Shown here: positions 32,991 to 41,775 of the stretch, one piece after another
How the letters are laid out: every line of letters begins with the position of its first letter
Numbering within the stretch: position 1 is the stretch's first letter
DNA from: CAVUBL01 sp963739795
Lineage (GTDB): Bacteria > Acidobacteriota > Thermoanaerobaculia > Multivoradales > DATKCC01
Direction of reading: 5' to 3'
Assembly: GCA_963739795.1 (NCBI GenBank)
Contig: CAVUBL010000015.1
Span: 1-64,000 of the forward strand
DNA: 64,000 nt
Notes under the pieces: model-generated
Databases searched by the model: none
Told to the model about the DNA's origin: nothing
The model's input: only the letters and a program-made list of their open reading frames with translations
Position numbers and translations under genes: made by a program

Positions 32991-33905
32991 ATGACTCTTC
33001 CGGAGCTACCTCTCGACGAGTGGCGCGAGACCCTCGCGACCCTCCACCGCTGGAGCCAGATGGTGGGCAAGATCCAGCTCGCCCTGACCCCGCTCACCAA
33101 CCACTACTGGAACGTCACCTTCCGCCCGTCGGCTCGCGGGCTCGAGACCCCGGCCCTGCCCTACCGTGAGCGGGAGCTCCAGATGGAGCTGGACTTCGTC
33201 GGCCACCGCCTCTCCATCCGCACGAGTGACGGTGGCGCCGGCCAGGTGGCCTTCGAGCCGAAGACCGTAGCCGCCTTCTACCGGGAGCTCGTCGAGCGCC
33301 TGGCCGGCCTGGACGTCGATGTGCCGATCTGGGACCACCCGGTGGAGATCGCCGAGGAAGCGATCCCGTTCCACGAGGACGAGCAGCACCGCGCCTACGA
33401 CCCGGAGTACGCCGGTCGCTGCTGGCGGATCCTCGCCTGGTCGGCGGAGGTACTCGAGGAGTTCCGAGGGCGGTTCCTCGGCAAGTCGAGCCCGGTGCAC
33501 TTCTTCTGGGGCAGCTTCGACCTGGCGCTCACGCGCTTCTCCGGGCGCCCGGCCCCCATCGCGCCCGACGCCGACCCCGTCACCCGGGAGGCCTATTCCC
33601 ACGAGGTGTCGAGCGTCGGCTTCTGGCCGGGAGACTCCCGCTTCCCCGAGCCCGCCTACTACTCCTACGCCGCGCCCAAGCCCGACGGCTTCGAGGCGGC
33701 GAGCGTGGGGCCGGAGAGCGCCTTCTGGAGCGACTCCCTGGGCGAGTACCTGCTGCCCTACGAGGCGGTGCGGAGCGCACCCGACCCGCGGCGTGCCCTT
33801 CTCGACTTCGCCCAGTCCACCTACGAGGCGGCGGCCGACTGCGGCGCCTGGGACCGCGCGGCCCTCGAACGCGCTCCCACCGCGAGGGCCGCGACGGCCC
33901 AATGA
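32991..33905 (+). CDS. DUF5996 family protein (304 aa)
   Basis: LPLDEWRETLATLHRWSQMV, GKIQLALTPLTNHYWNV and the later FFWGSFDLALTRFSGRPAP and GFWPGD segments are typical of DUF5996, whose function is unknown. I start it at ATG 32991 because family members begin near LPxLPLDEW; ATG 32976 adds five residues. The last 4 nt overlap the next gene (ATGA), so it is co-translated with the esterase. Confidence 0.85.
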   Translation: MTLPELPLDEWRETLATLHRWSQMVGKIQLALTPLTNHYWNVTFRPSARGLETPALPYRERELQMELDFVGHRLSIRTSDGGAGQVAFEPKTVAAFYRELVERLAGLDVDVPIWDHPVEIAEEAIPFHEDEQHRAYDPEYAGRCWRILAWSAEVLEEFRGRFLGKSSPVHFFWGSFDLALTRFSGRPAPIAPDADPVTREAYSHEVSSVGFWPGDSRFPEPAYYSYAAPKPDGFEAASVGPESAFWSDSLGEYLLPYEAVRSAPDPRRALLDFAQSTYEAAADCGAWDRAALERAPTARAATAQ

Positions 33906-34555
33906 CCGGCGATCCCCACGCCGGGGCGCCGGTGCTCGCGGCCGGGCGGGAGCTGGGCGAGGCCGCCGGTGCCGTGGTGCTGCTCCACGGCCGCGGGGCC
34001 ACGGCCGAAGACATTCTTGGGTTGGCCGCGGAGCTCCGCCACCCGGGATTCTCCTACCTCGCCCCCCAAGCCGCCGGCCACACCTGGTATCCGTACAGCT
34101 TCCTCGCACCGCTCGAGGAGAACGAGCCCTCCTTGACGTCGGCGCTCGCCCTCGTCTCGCGGCTCGTCGAGCGGGTCGGGGCGGCGGGCCTCGCGCCGGA
34201 GCGGACCGTCCTTCTGGGCTTCTCCCAGGGCGCCTGCCTGGCCGCCGAGTGGGCGCTCCGGAACCCGGGCCGCTACGGCGCCGTGGCGAGCCTGACCGGC
34301 GGCTTCCTGGGGCCCCTGGGCCCCCTGGGCACGGAGCGCCGCTTCGCAGGCGACCTCCCGGGAACCCCGGTCCTCCTGGGCGCCGGCGATCCCGACCCCC
34401 ACGTGCCCTGGAGCCGCGTCGAGGAGACGGCCGAGGCCTTCCGCACCCTCGGTGCCGCCGTCACCCTCCGCCGCTACCCCGGCCTCGGCCATGCCATCCA
34501 CCCCGAGGAGCTCGAGCTCGTCCGAGGGCTGATGGCAACCGTCGGCAACGGATAG
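33902..34555 (+). CDS. Carboxylesterase/phospholipase-type alpha/beta-hydrolase (217 aa)
   Basis: VVLLHGRGATAEDI gives the oxyanion strand, TVLLGFSQGACLAAEW the GFSQG nucleophile elbow (Ser about 114), GAGDPDPHVPWSR the acid and LGHAIHP the catalytic His. This matches the Abhydrolase_2 group of small cytosolic esterases. It is coupled to the DUF5996 gene by a 4-nt overlap and is followed after 3 bp by MITE-1 copy A, which may act as its terminator. Confidence 0.88.
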   Translation: MTGDPHAGAPVLAAGRELGEAAGAVVLLHGRGATAEDILGLAAELRHPGFSYLAPQAAGHTWYPYSFLAPLEENEPSLTSALALVSRLVERVGAAGLAPERTVLLGFSQGACLAAEWALRNPGRYGAVASLTGGFLGPLGPLGTERRFAGDLPGTPVLLGAGDPDPHVPWSRVEETAEAFRTLGAAVTLRRYPGLGHAIHPEELELVRGLMATVGNG

Positions 34556-34557
34556 TG

Positions 34558-34740
34558 CCGGGCTGGACTATTCATGAGCCACCTACTACGAGCCGCAATT
34601 GCACGCGATCTCAGGGCGTACTCGCTCTTCGCTCCTCAACGTACCGTCCAGTACGCCTGCGTCTCTCATCGCTACGTGCGCCCTGATCTCACACACACTT
34701 GCGCCTCTCGCTACGGCGCCTCATGAAAAGTCCAGGCTAG
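34558..34740. repeat. MITE-1 copy A (about 183 bp, palindromic)
   Basis: The ends are CTGGACTATTCATGAG (34563) and CTCATGAAAAGTCCAG, outside which is CTAG at the right (34737-34740); the left CTAG is lost. The two halves pair along their length, so one RNA strand would fold into a long hairpin. There is no coding sequence. The right end is joined to GAGTCTGCGC, the first ten bases of MITE-2, also seen after copy B. Confidence 0.85.
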
Positions 34741-34752
34741 GAGTCTGCGCAC

Positions 34753-36051
34753 ATGGCCTCTCCCCGAAGCACGCGCCGCTCCTGGCTCGCGGTCATCGGC
34801 CCCGGCCTGCTGGTCGCCGCCACCGGGGTCGGGGCCGGGGACCTGGCCACCGCCGCCTTCAGCGGCCACGCCCTGGGCACGGCGGTGCTCTGGGCGGTGG
34901 TCGTGGGCGCCGGCGTCAAGTACGTCCTCAACGAGGGTCTCGCCCGCTGGCAGCTCGCCACGGGCAAGACCCTCCTCGAAGGCGCCCTCACCCGCCTGAC
35001 CGGCCGCCTCGCCCGCCCCCTCCAGGCCGCCTTCCTCGCCTACTTCCTCACCTGGAGCTTCCTGGTCGCCACAGCCCTGATGAGCGCCTGCGGCGCCACC
35101 TTCCACGCCATCTACCCTCTGACCGCGAGCGCCTCGACCGACAAGGTGCTCTACGGCATCGCCCATGCCCTCGTCGGCCTCGCCCTGGTGCGCTTCGGCG
35201 GGTACCGGCTGTTCGAGCGGGTGATGAGCCTCACCATCGCGCTCATGTTCGTGGCCGTCGTCGTCACCGCCGCCCGGGTGACCGGGGACTGGGGCGCCGT
35301 GGCCGCCGACCTCGCGCGGCCCCATCTGCCCTCCGTTCCCGGCGCCGCCGGCTGGACGGCCGCCCTCATGGGAGGCGTGGGCGGCACGGTCACGGTGCTG
35401 TGCTACGGCTACTGGATCCGGGAGGAGGGGCGGGAGGGCGCAGGGGAGATCCGCATCTCCCGCCTCGACCTGGGGCTCGCCTACACCATGACCGCCCTCT
35501 TCGGCCTGGCCATGGTGCTCGTGGGCTCGACGGTGGAGGTCTCGGGCCGCGGAGCGGGGCTGATCGTGGCCCTGGCGGACCGCCTCGAGGGCACCCTCGG
35601 CCCCGTCGCGCGCTGGACCTTCCTGGCCGGCGCCTGGGGCGCCGTGGCGAGCAGCCTCCTCGGGGTCTGGCAGAGCGTGCCCTACCTGTTCGCCGACATC
35701 TGGGGGCTGCTCCGCGAGCCGACCGCGACGGAGACAGGACCCGAAATCGAGGACGGGGCGCCGGCACCCCGCCGGCCCCCGGTGGACACCGCGGGCACGC
35801 CCTACCGCATCTTCCTGTACGCCCTCGCCACCGTGCCGGCGCTCGGCCTCGTCTGGAGCTTCGCCGCCATGCAGCGCCTCTACGCCCTGGTGGGCGCCGC
35901 CTTCATGCCCATCCTGGCGGCGGTGCTCCTGGCCCTGACCGGCTCGGGACGCTTCATGGGGCCGGCCCACCGCAACCGGCCGGTGACGAACCTGGTGCTG
36001 GTCGCCGTGCTGGTCTTCTTCACCGTCCTCTTCGCCCGGGTCCTGTTCTGA
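34753..36051 (+). CDS. Nramp-like metal-ion transporter (432 aa)
   Basis: About eleven hydrophobic spans and the opening GPGLLVAATGVGAGDLATA place it in the Nramp/SLC11 family (the GAGD loop corresponds to the DPGN-type metal loop). The second loop, where true Nramp proteins have MPH, reads GGVGGTVTVLCYGYW, so the metal-binding Met is missing and the substrate is uncertain; Nramp-related magnesium transporters also lack it. The ATG is 12 bp after MITE-1 copy A; AGGAG (34739-34743), partly from the element's CTAG end, is the only ribosome site. Confidence 0.82.
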   Translation: MASPRSTRRSWLAVIGPGLLVAATGVGAGDLATAAFSGHALGTAVLWAVVVGAGVKYVLNEGLARWQLATGKTLLEGALTRLTGRLARPLQAAFLAYFLTWSFLVATALMSACGATFHAIYPLTASASTDKVLYGIAHALVGLALVRFGGYRLFERVMSLTIALMFVAVVVTAARVTGDWGAVAADLARPHLPSVPGAAGWTAALMGGVGGTVTVLCYGYWIREEGREGAGEIRISRLDLGLAYTMTALFGLAMVLVGSTVEVSGRGAGLIVALADRLEGTLGPVARWTFLAGAWGAVASSLLGVWQSVPYLFADIWGLLREPTATETGPEIEDGAPAPRRPPVDTAGTPYRIFLYALATVPALGLVWSFAAMQRLYALVGAAFMPILAAVLLALTGSGRFMGPAHRNRPVTNLVLVAVLVFFTVLFARVLF

Positions 36052-36171
36052 GGCGCGTCCGCGACGCGGGTCCCTGGGGCTTCGCCGCCGGTTGTTCTAT
36101 TCTTGGTGGCCGAGAGAGCCGCCGCGGCCTACCGGCCGCACCACCCTCGTCACCACGGAGGCACAACCCCC

Positions 36172-36765
36172 TTGCCCAACACAACCACTCTTCGTCACCC
36201 CCTTCGTTCCCTCTCCGCCGCGGCTCCCCGCGCCGCCACTCTCGGCCTGCTCGTCCTCGGCTTCGCGGCCGGCGCCTCGAGCCTCGCCGCCCAGCAGGCG
36301 GCCGCCAAGATCGCCGTCGTCAACCTGGACGAGGTCGTCGCCAAGTCCCAGGCGGGCAAGGAGCTCAAGTCCCAGCTCGAGAAGTTTCAGGAGGACGCCC
36401 AAGCCCAGGCCGACAAGCTGGCCCAGGAGGCCAGCGACCTCCAGAAGCGGATCTCCGACGGCAGCCAGTCGCTCTCCGAGGACACCCTCGCCGACCTTCA
36501 GAAGCAGCTCGAGGACAAGAGCGTCGAGATGCGCCGTTTCCGGGACGACAAGCAGCGCGAGGGCCAGGCGATCCAGAACAAGGGCCTCGACAAGGTCGAA
36601 AAGCAGCTCGGGCCGGTGTTCAAGGCGATCCGGGAGGAGGGCGGCTACGACCTGATCCTCAACAAGGTTCCGGGCGTGGTCGTCTCCTCGAGCGACCGGA
36701 TCGACATCACCGCCGAGGTCATCGAGCGCCTCGACAAGGCCCAGAAGGCGTCGCCGAGCAAGTAG
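36172..36765 (+). CDS. OmpH/Skp-family periplasmic chaperone (197 aa)
   Basis: A signal sequence (AATLGLLVLGFAAGASSLAAQ) precedes KIAVVNLDEVVAKSQAGKEL and a long coiled coil (LEKFQEDAQAQADKLAQEAS through about residue 150) that ends in YDLILNKVPGVVVSSSDRID. This is the Skp/OmpH layout: a trimer with tentacle helices that holds unfolded outer membrane proteins. The start is TTG 36172 with CGGAGG upstream; the longer frame is less likely. It is followed after 10 bp by the M13 peptidase gene. Confidence 0.85.
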   Translation: MPNTTTLRHPLRSLSAAAPRAATLGLLVLGFAAGASSLAAQQAAAKIAVVNLDEVVAKSQAGKELKSQLEKFQEDAQAQADKLAQEASDLQKRISDGSQSLSEDTLADLQKQLEDKSVEMRRFRDDKQREGQAIQNKGLDKVEKQLGPVFKAIREEGGYDLILNKVPGVVVSSSDRIDITAEVIERLDKAQKASPSK

Positions 36766-36775
36766 AGGACGAGCC

Positions 36776-38866
36776 ATGAATCCTCGATACTTCGCCCTGG
36801 GCCTCGCCGCCCTCCTCGTCGCCACCGCGGGCTTCGCGGCGCCGCCGCCGGAGCAGACCCCCGGCGCCATGACACGCACCGGGACCTCCGCCCAGGAGCC
36901 GGCCGGCGTCCAGGCGCTGCTCGGGGACATGGATCCGAAGGTCGATCCCTGCCAGAACTTCTACCAGTACGCCTGCGGCGGCTGGCTGGCCCACACCCAG
37001 CGCCCCGCCGATCACCCGCTCTGGGCCCGGAGCTTCTCCACCATCCACGAGAAGAACCGCGAGATCGTGCGCCGGATCCTCGAGGACGCGGCGGCCCATC
37101 CCGGCAGCGATCCCAGCACCGACCCCGACCGGGCCCGGGTCGGCCATTTCTACGCCTCCTGCATGGACACGGCCCGGATCGACGCGGCCGGCGCGAAACC
37201 GCTCGCTCCGTACCTCGCCGAGATCGACCAGGTCCACGACCTGCCGACGCTGTTTGCCGTCGCAGGCAAGCTCGAGAGGGTGGAAGTGGAGACGATCTTC
37301 GACCTCTCCGTCCGGCCGGACTTCAAGAACCCCCGCCAGAACATCGCCCAGGTCAGCCAGGGTGGATTGGGCCTGCCGGACCGCGACTACTACCTGAGCA
37401 AGGACCCCAAGAAGCAGAAGATCCTCGACGCCTACCCCGGGCACATCACCGAAATGCTGGCCCTGGTCGGCGAGAGCCGGGACGCGGCGGCCGAGCACGC
37501 CAAGGAGATCGTCGCCTTCGAGACGAAGCTCGCCCAGGCGTCGAAGCCGCGCGCCGATCTCCGCGATCCGGACAAGAACTACCACAAGATCGACCGCGCC
37601 GGCCTGGAGAAGCTCTCTCCGCGCCTGCCGTGGAAGGCCTTCTTCGACGCCACGGGCTACCCGGAGATCGAGCTGATCAACGTTCGGACCCCGGACTTCT
37701 TCAAGCAGCTCGACGAGATCCTCACCGGGACTGACCCGGCGGTGCTGCGCGAGTACTTGCGCTGGCACGTGGTGAACGACGCGGCGCCGATGCTCTCCAA
37801 GCCCTTCGTCGACGCCGACTTCGATTTCTACGACAAGCTGCTTTCGGGACAGGAGCAGATCGAGCCGCGCTGGCAGCGCTGCGTCGGCTTCACGAACCGG
37901 GCGCTGGGCGAGGCCGTCGGCAAGGTCTACATCCAGCAGAAGTTCCCGGGATCGAGCAAGGCCACGGCCCAGGAGATGGTGCGCGACATCGAGGCGGCCT
38001 TCGAGTCGAACCTGCCCGGCCTCCCGTGGATGGACGCGGCCACCCGCGAGAAGGCCGAGACGAAGGTCGCGGAGCTCGCCAGCATGATCGGCTACCCGGA
38101 CACGTGGCGGGACTACTCGTCGCTGACCATCGTGCCGGACGACTTTTTCGCCAACGAGGTGGCGACGAGCCGCTTCGACTTCAACCGCCGGGCGAAGAAG
38201 ATCGGTCATCCGGTCGACCGGAGCGAGTGGCACATGAACCCGCAGACGGTGAACGCCTATAACAACCCGACCCAGAACCAGATCGTCTTCCCAGCCGGCA
38301 TCCTGCAGCCGCCGTTCTTCAACAAGGACTTCCCTGCGGCGATGAACTACGGTGGAATCGGCGCCGTGGTCGGCCACGAGCTCACCCACGGCTTCGACGA
38401 TCAAGGCCGCAAGTTCGACGCCGAGGGGAGTCTGCGCGAGTGGTGGTCGCCGACCGTGGCGAAGAAGTTCGAGACGCGAGCCCAGTGCGTGCGCGATCAG
38501 TACTCGAGCTACCAGGTCGAGCCCGGGGTGCACGTCGACGGGAAGCTCACCGCGGGCGAGAACATCGCGGACATCGGCGGCCTGAAGGAAGCCTACGTCG
38601 CCTTCCACAATTATCAGAAGCGGCACGGCGAGGAGCGGGAGATCCCGCAGTTCACCAACGATCAGCTCTTCTTCGTGGCCTACGCCCAGAACTTCTGCGC
38701 GCTGGCGACCCCGCAGATCAAGCGCATGCGGGTGACGGTCGACCCTCACTCTCCGCCCGAGTTCCGGGCGATCGGCGCGGTGTCGGACAACCCGGATTTC
38801 GCCAAGACCTTCGGCTGCAAGGCCGGCGATCCGATGGTGCCGAAGACCCAGTGTGTGGTGTGGTGA
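36776..38866 (+). CDS. M13 (neprilysin-like) zinc metallopeptidase, exported (696 aa)
   Basis: After a signal peptide (LGLAALLVATAGFA) the protein has the M13 N-domain (DPCQNFYQYACGGWL) and the catalytic domain: NAYNNPTQNQIVFPAGILQ, VVGHELTHGFDDQG (HExxH at about 533), ENIADIGGLKEAY (third zinc ligand Glu at about 594) and the C-terminal FGCKAGDPMVP with CVVW ending. All zinc ligands are present. It would cut small peptides in the periplasm. It is cotranscribed with OmpH. Confidence 0.93.
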   Translation: MNPRYFALGLAALLVATAGFAAPPPEQTPGAMTRTGTSAQEPAGVQALLGDMDPKVDPCQNFYQYACGGWLAHTQRPADHPLWARSFSTIHEKNREIVRRILEDAAAHPGSDPSTDPDRARVGHFYASCMDTARIDAAGAKPLAPYLAEIDQVHDLPTLFAVAGKLERVEVETIFDLSVRPDFKNPRQNIAQVSQGGLGLPDRDYYLSKDPKKQKILDAYPGHITEMLALVGESRDAAAEHAKEIVAFETKLAQASKPRADLRDPDKNYHKIDRAGLEKLSPRLPWKAFFDATGYPEIELINVRTPDFFKQLDEILTGTDPAVLREYLRWHVVNDAAPMLSKPFVDADFDFYDKLLSGQEQIEPRWQRCVGFTNRALGEAVGKVYIQQKFPGSSKATAQEMVRDIEAAFESNLPGLPWMDAATREKAETKVAELASMIGYPDTWRDYSSLTIVPDDFFANEVATSRFDFNRRAKKIGHPVDRSEWHMNPQTVNAYNNPTQNQIVFPAGILQPPFFNKDFPAAMNYGGIGAVVGHELTHGFDDQGRKFDAEGSLREWWSPTVAKKFETRAQCVRDQYSSYQVEPGVHVDGKLTAGENIADIGGLKEAYVAFHNYQKRHGEEREIPQFTNDQLFFVAYAQNFCALATPQIKRMRVTVDPHSPPEFRAIGAVSDNPDFAKTFGCKAGDPMVPKTQCVVW

Positions 38867-38903
38867 GGGGGGGGGTCGGCGGCGGATCGCACTGATTCGG
38901 GGA

Positions 38904-38938
38904 TCACACGCCCGCGGGGCGGGTGGCTTTCTCGGCGG
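38904..38938. repeat. Half copy of the 92-bp repeat (inverted)
   Basis: GGGGCGGGTGGCTTTCTCGG (about 38915-38934) is the reverse complement of the right half of the repeats at 41621 and 42507. It lies 38 bp after the M13 stop and may be part of its terminator. Confidence 0.5.
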
Positions 38939-39018
38939 TTGAGGTAGTGCGCTCCGCCGTGGGGTGGGGAGAGGGGGGATCGACGTCCGGAGCCCTCCGA
39001 CGCGTGACGCGGCCGACC

Positions 39019-39270
39019 TCACTCGATTGCCCTGCCACCGACCCGGCGGGCGCGAAGGTGCAGCAGCGAGAGCATGTCGGCCAGATCGACCAGGCCTTCT
39101 GCTTCCCGGCACTCCGCACGAGAGAGCTTCTCTCCTCGATCTTGCCGATCCAAGAGCCTCTGGAGTCGCTTGTCGACGCCGGCTGGGAGGTGCAGACCCG
39201 CCAAGCTCTCCGGAACCTCGATTTCGATGAAGATTGACTCTGAAGCTCGCGAGCGCCCTCCATCTGCCAC
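39019..39270 (-). CDS. Small hypothetical protein, antitoxin-like (83 aa)
   Basis: FIEIEVPESLAGLHLPAGVD then KRLQRLLDRQDRGEKLSRAE and CREAEGLVDLADMLSLLHLR. The central helix pair (RLLDRQDRGxxLSxAExREAEGLVDLA) is typical of small proteins found alone or beside PIN toxins, whose function is not established. No ATG is near the start, so GTG 39270 is used. The neighbouring PIN gene that normally accompanies it is not visible here. Confidence 0.55.
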   Translation of the reverse strand: MADGGRSRASESIFIEIEVPESLAGLHLPAGVDKRLQRLLDRQDRGEKLSRAECREAEGLVDLADMLSLLHLRARRVGGRAIE

Positions 39271-39761
39271 GACAATTCCATGACGGCCAACGAGCTCGGC
39301 CTGTCCCCCAGGTGGTACGGGTTCACGGCCGGCACCGCCGGCAACACCGCGGCCAGCCCCCCAGGCGCGGATGCGCGATCTGATCGAATCGCCTCTGAGC
39401 GGTCACGCGCGACCACTGCGGCCCGCCCCCCGGCCGCCACCGACTCGGCCGCTCGCACCACCGCCCACGCCGCACCGCCGCGGGTGCGGACCCGCTCCAC
39501 GGCCAGCGGCCCAGCGAGCGCCGCCTCGGCCTCGGTCGGCGCCCCGCAATCCTCCACCTTTTCTCCATCGAGCCGCCGCACCACCAGGCGCAGCTTCTCC
39601 AGGAACGACTCCGAGAACGCACTCCCCGGCAGCCGATAGCCGCCGCGGCGGGGGCGGTCGCCCAGCGCCGGTGACGGAGCGGGCGTAGAAGTGAGACAGG
39701 AAACGGAACTGGACGGACTAGACTGCGAGGTGACGCTGCTACACTTCGTCTTCGCCTGCAT
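39271..39761 (-). other. Unrecognised open frame, possibly a decayed gene
   Basis: The minus frame reads YRLPGSAFSESFLEKLRLVV and GAPTEAEAALAGPLAVERVR. Its last part runs on out of frame through the 83-aa gene, so the frame is either a pseudogene or a chance frame in GC-rich DNA. I see no family. The rest of the stretch up to 40021 holds no gene I can support. Confidence 0.3.
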
Positions 39762-40021
39762 GGAGCGCTAACCTCCTTGCGGGTGAGGCCCGGGCGAGCT
39801 GAACCCTCGTTCGGGCCGTTTCACTGGAAGGCCACCCGGGAACGCCCCGCCGTGGCCTGGGCCTCCGGCCGGCTTGAACTCCATAGCCGACCTTCAGCTC
39901 TCTGCGGAGAGGTATTTTACCGCCACTCTACCGCCACAATCAACTCCCTATACAGCGACAGGCATGGTTTGCGGTAACCACGCACAAGGCGCGACGCCTC
40001 CATAGCGTTCCTGCCAGCCAG

Positions 40022-40204
40022 TCATTCCTCTGCAGGAGCAGCACCTTCTCCGCTCGAAGGAGGAGGAGGCGGGGGGACATAGCCGTCGCCTGGCAAGCTT
40101 GGAGGAGGCTCCCGCGGTGGCGGAGGGGGTGGGGGCCGGTAGCCGCGGTCTTCCCTGTCCGGGGGCGGAGGTGCAGGCAGATCGGACGCGTTCTCTCTTG
40201 CCAT
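40022..40204 (-). CDS. Small proline-rich protein (60 aa)
   Basis: MARENASDLPAPPPPDREDR then long Pro runs and SSGEGAAPAEE at the end: an unfolded proline-rich tail protein. ATG 40204 has TAGGGAG upstream, and it starts 3 nt after the stop of the two-span membrane protein gene, so the two are coupled. It may bind an SH3-like or WW-like partner or extend in the cell wall; nothing is proved. Confidence 0.55.
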   Translation of the reverse strand: MARENASDLPAPPPPDREDRGYRPPPPPPPREPPPSLPGDGYVPPPPPPSSGEGAAPAEE

Positions 40205-40206
40205 GA

Positions 40207-40713
40207 CTATCTCCCTAGATTCCTCACAACAAATATCGCTGTCAGGACCACGCCTACCAGGAAGAGGATACCCGCGAGAGCGTTCGCAGCTTCTGTGAGT
40301 CGAGCGAACCATCCTCCTGGCTTACGGATATAGAGCTTGCCACTGTCGACCGCTTCAATCGCAGAGCGAAGCGCATAGCGACTCAGGAAGTATGAGAGCA
40401 AGATAAAGGCCAGGCTCGTCGCCCAGCTCAGCCATGAGAAGAAGAAAGGATCTGGTGCCGCCATGGGGCCAGCACCTACCACCTTCTCAACAAAGGCCAT
40501 CGAGATACCAAGTGCTCCGCCAGAAAGGGTAAGAAGGGACTTGTCGTAATCCTCCTGCGCCTTCTGCTCCGCTAGAACGAGGTGCTGCCTATAGTCTTTG
40601 AGCTCGGGCGGCAAGGATCTGTCTTCCTTCGTCCCGGTGGGTTGAGCTCCGCCCGCACAGACACTGCTCTTCTCGTCGCCCTGATCACTGTGGGAGATCA
40701 GTTCCCACGTCAT
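40207..40713 (-). CDS. Membrane protein with two predicted spans (168 aa)
   Basis: A polar N-terminus and a helical segment (LPPELKDYRQHLVLAEQKAQ) are followed by LSWATSLAFILLSYFLS and ALAGILFLVGVVLTAIFVV, two membrane spans. No family is recognised. It lies upstream of the proline-rich gene in a two-gene operon; its own upstream side is MITE-1 copy B, 20 bp away. Composition is lower in GC than the neighbours, suggesting transfer. Confidence 0.6.
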   Translation of the reverse strand: MTWELISHSDQGDEKSSVCAGGAQPTGTKEDRSLPPELKDYRQHLVLAEQKAQEDYDKSLLTLSGGALGISMAFVEKVVGAGPMAAPDPFFFSWLSWATSLAFILLSYFLSRYALRSAIEAVDSGKLYIRKPGGWFARLTEAANALAGILFLVGVVLTAIFVVRNLGR

Positions 40714-40732
40714 CTCGCGAATCTGCGAGCCT

Positions 40733-40900
40733 CTAGCCTGGACTATTCATGAGCGCCTACGAGAGCCGCAATTGTGTGAGATCAGGGCGCACTAGCTTGA
40801 GACGCAGCGTACTGCCAGTACGTTGGGATCGAAGAGCGAGTACGCCCTGATCGCGTACAATTGCGCTCGTAGTAGGTCGCTCATGAATAGTCCAGGCTAG
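40733..40900. repeat. MITE-1 copy B (168 bp, palindromic)
   Basis: CTAG-CCTGGACTATTCATGAG at the left (40733) and CTCATGAATAGTCCAGG-CTAG at the right (ending 40900) are perfect inverted ends with CTAG on both sides. The centre is inverted relative to copy A. It abuts MITE-2 copy 1 by a shared CTAG. Confidence 0.88.
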
Positions 40901-41174
40901 GAGTCTGCGCGGCAGAAACACGTAGCCGCGCGCAAGGGTCTTACGGGGTGGATCCAAGGCGCGAGGAGGAGGCGATGCGGGGACATCGTAGACGACGAGC
41001 AACGCCGGAGACACCCCGTAACCCCCTTGCGCCCGAAGGGTTGCGGCGGCGTGGGGCCGTCTACTTCGTTCCCGCTCCTCGACGATGGCTCGGCATCGCC
41101 TGCGTCGCGGTGCCTCGTATCCGCCCCCACGGCGCTCGCAACGCGACCGCGCGTTTCTGCCGCGCAGACTCCTA
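40897..41174. repeat. MITE-2 copy 1 (about 278 bp)
   Basis: CTAGGAGTCTGCGCGGCAGA at the left and GTTTCTGCCGCGCAGACTCC then TAG at the right are inverted ends of about 23 bp. The interior folds on itself (GATGGCTCGGCATCGCCTGC arms) and does not code. It cuts the 3' end of a HEPN gene and shares the CTAG with MITE-1 copy B. Confidence 0.8.
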
Positions 41175-41535
41175 GCCAGCGCCAGCGTGGCGTCCTCCTT
41201 GGAGATCGGCGGCTCGAAGAGCGGGTAGCGGGTCTGCACGGCGAAGGGAGTCAGGTAGTCACAAGCCTCCCTCAGGCTACCGAGCTGCGGAGCCAGCTCG
41301 ATAGCAAGATCTAGCAGGACGCCGAGGTCGTGGCTGCGCGGGGGCTCGACATCGTGTGCCACGAGCAGTGCCTTCAGGCACTTTTCCGCAGCCTGCTGGC
41401 TGTGGGTCACTCCCGTAGGTGGCCTCTCGGCGAGCAGCGGACCCGAAGAGGTAGATCGCCTCGGGGTGAAATGCCTCGACGATCCGCCGGCGAACCTGCT
41501 CGATGAGGGCGTCGTCGATCTCGGCGCAGCTCGAG
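41172..41535 (-). pseudogene. Broken MNT/HEPN toxin-antitoxin pair
   Basis: Upstream part (about 41530-41410): EIDDALIEQVRRRIVEAFHP and IYLFGSAA, the opening of a minimal nucleotidyltransferase (MNT). It then jumps, with a frame change, into HSQQAAEKCLKALLVAH and RSHDLGVLLDLAIELAP, the middle of a HEPN RNase. The HEPN 3' end is cut by MITE-2 at 41174. The catalytic DxD of MNT and the N-terminus of HEPN are missing, so the module is dead. Confidence 0.7.
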
Positions 41536-41620
41536 AGTTCTCAAGCCGGCGCCCCCCACCCAGCGGTTCTTTGCCTTGCGATCATCGCGATCATTGTATC
41601 CCCGCGGGAGCAGACCTTGT

Positions 41621-41712
41621 CTCAACCGCCGAGGGGGCAGCTCGCGGGTGCGCGGTGGTTTCTCGCCGGCGCAGTTTGCCGCCGAGAAAGCCACCCGCCC
41701 CGCGAGCGTGTG
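41621..41712. repeat. 92-bp intergenic repeat, copy 1
   Basis: CTCAACCGCCGAGGGGGCAG to GCGAGCGTGTG matches 42507-42599 with about three changes. The centre GGTGGTTTCTCGCCGGCG / CGCCGAGAAAGCCACC is a stem-loop. Confidence 0.75.
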
Positions 41713-41775
41713 CTCTCTTTAGCGGCCCAACCACGCGGCCGACCCCGCGCCGTCGCCTCACCCGCTCCGAGGCCC

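Noticed and set aside
36719..39112. 797-codon minus-strand frame opposite the M13 peptidase
   Set aside because: The plus strand has HExxH, the Glu ligand and a signal peptide in an intact frame.
39777..40021. Possible gene in the gap before the proline-rich gene
   Set aside because: The only frame (66 codons from 39777) has no ribosome site or recognisable sequence.
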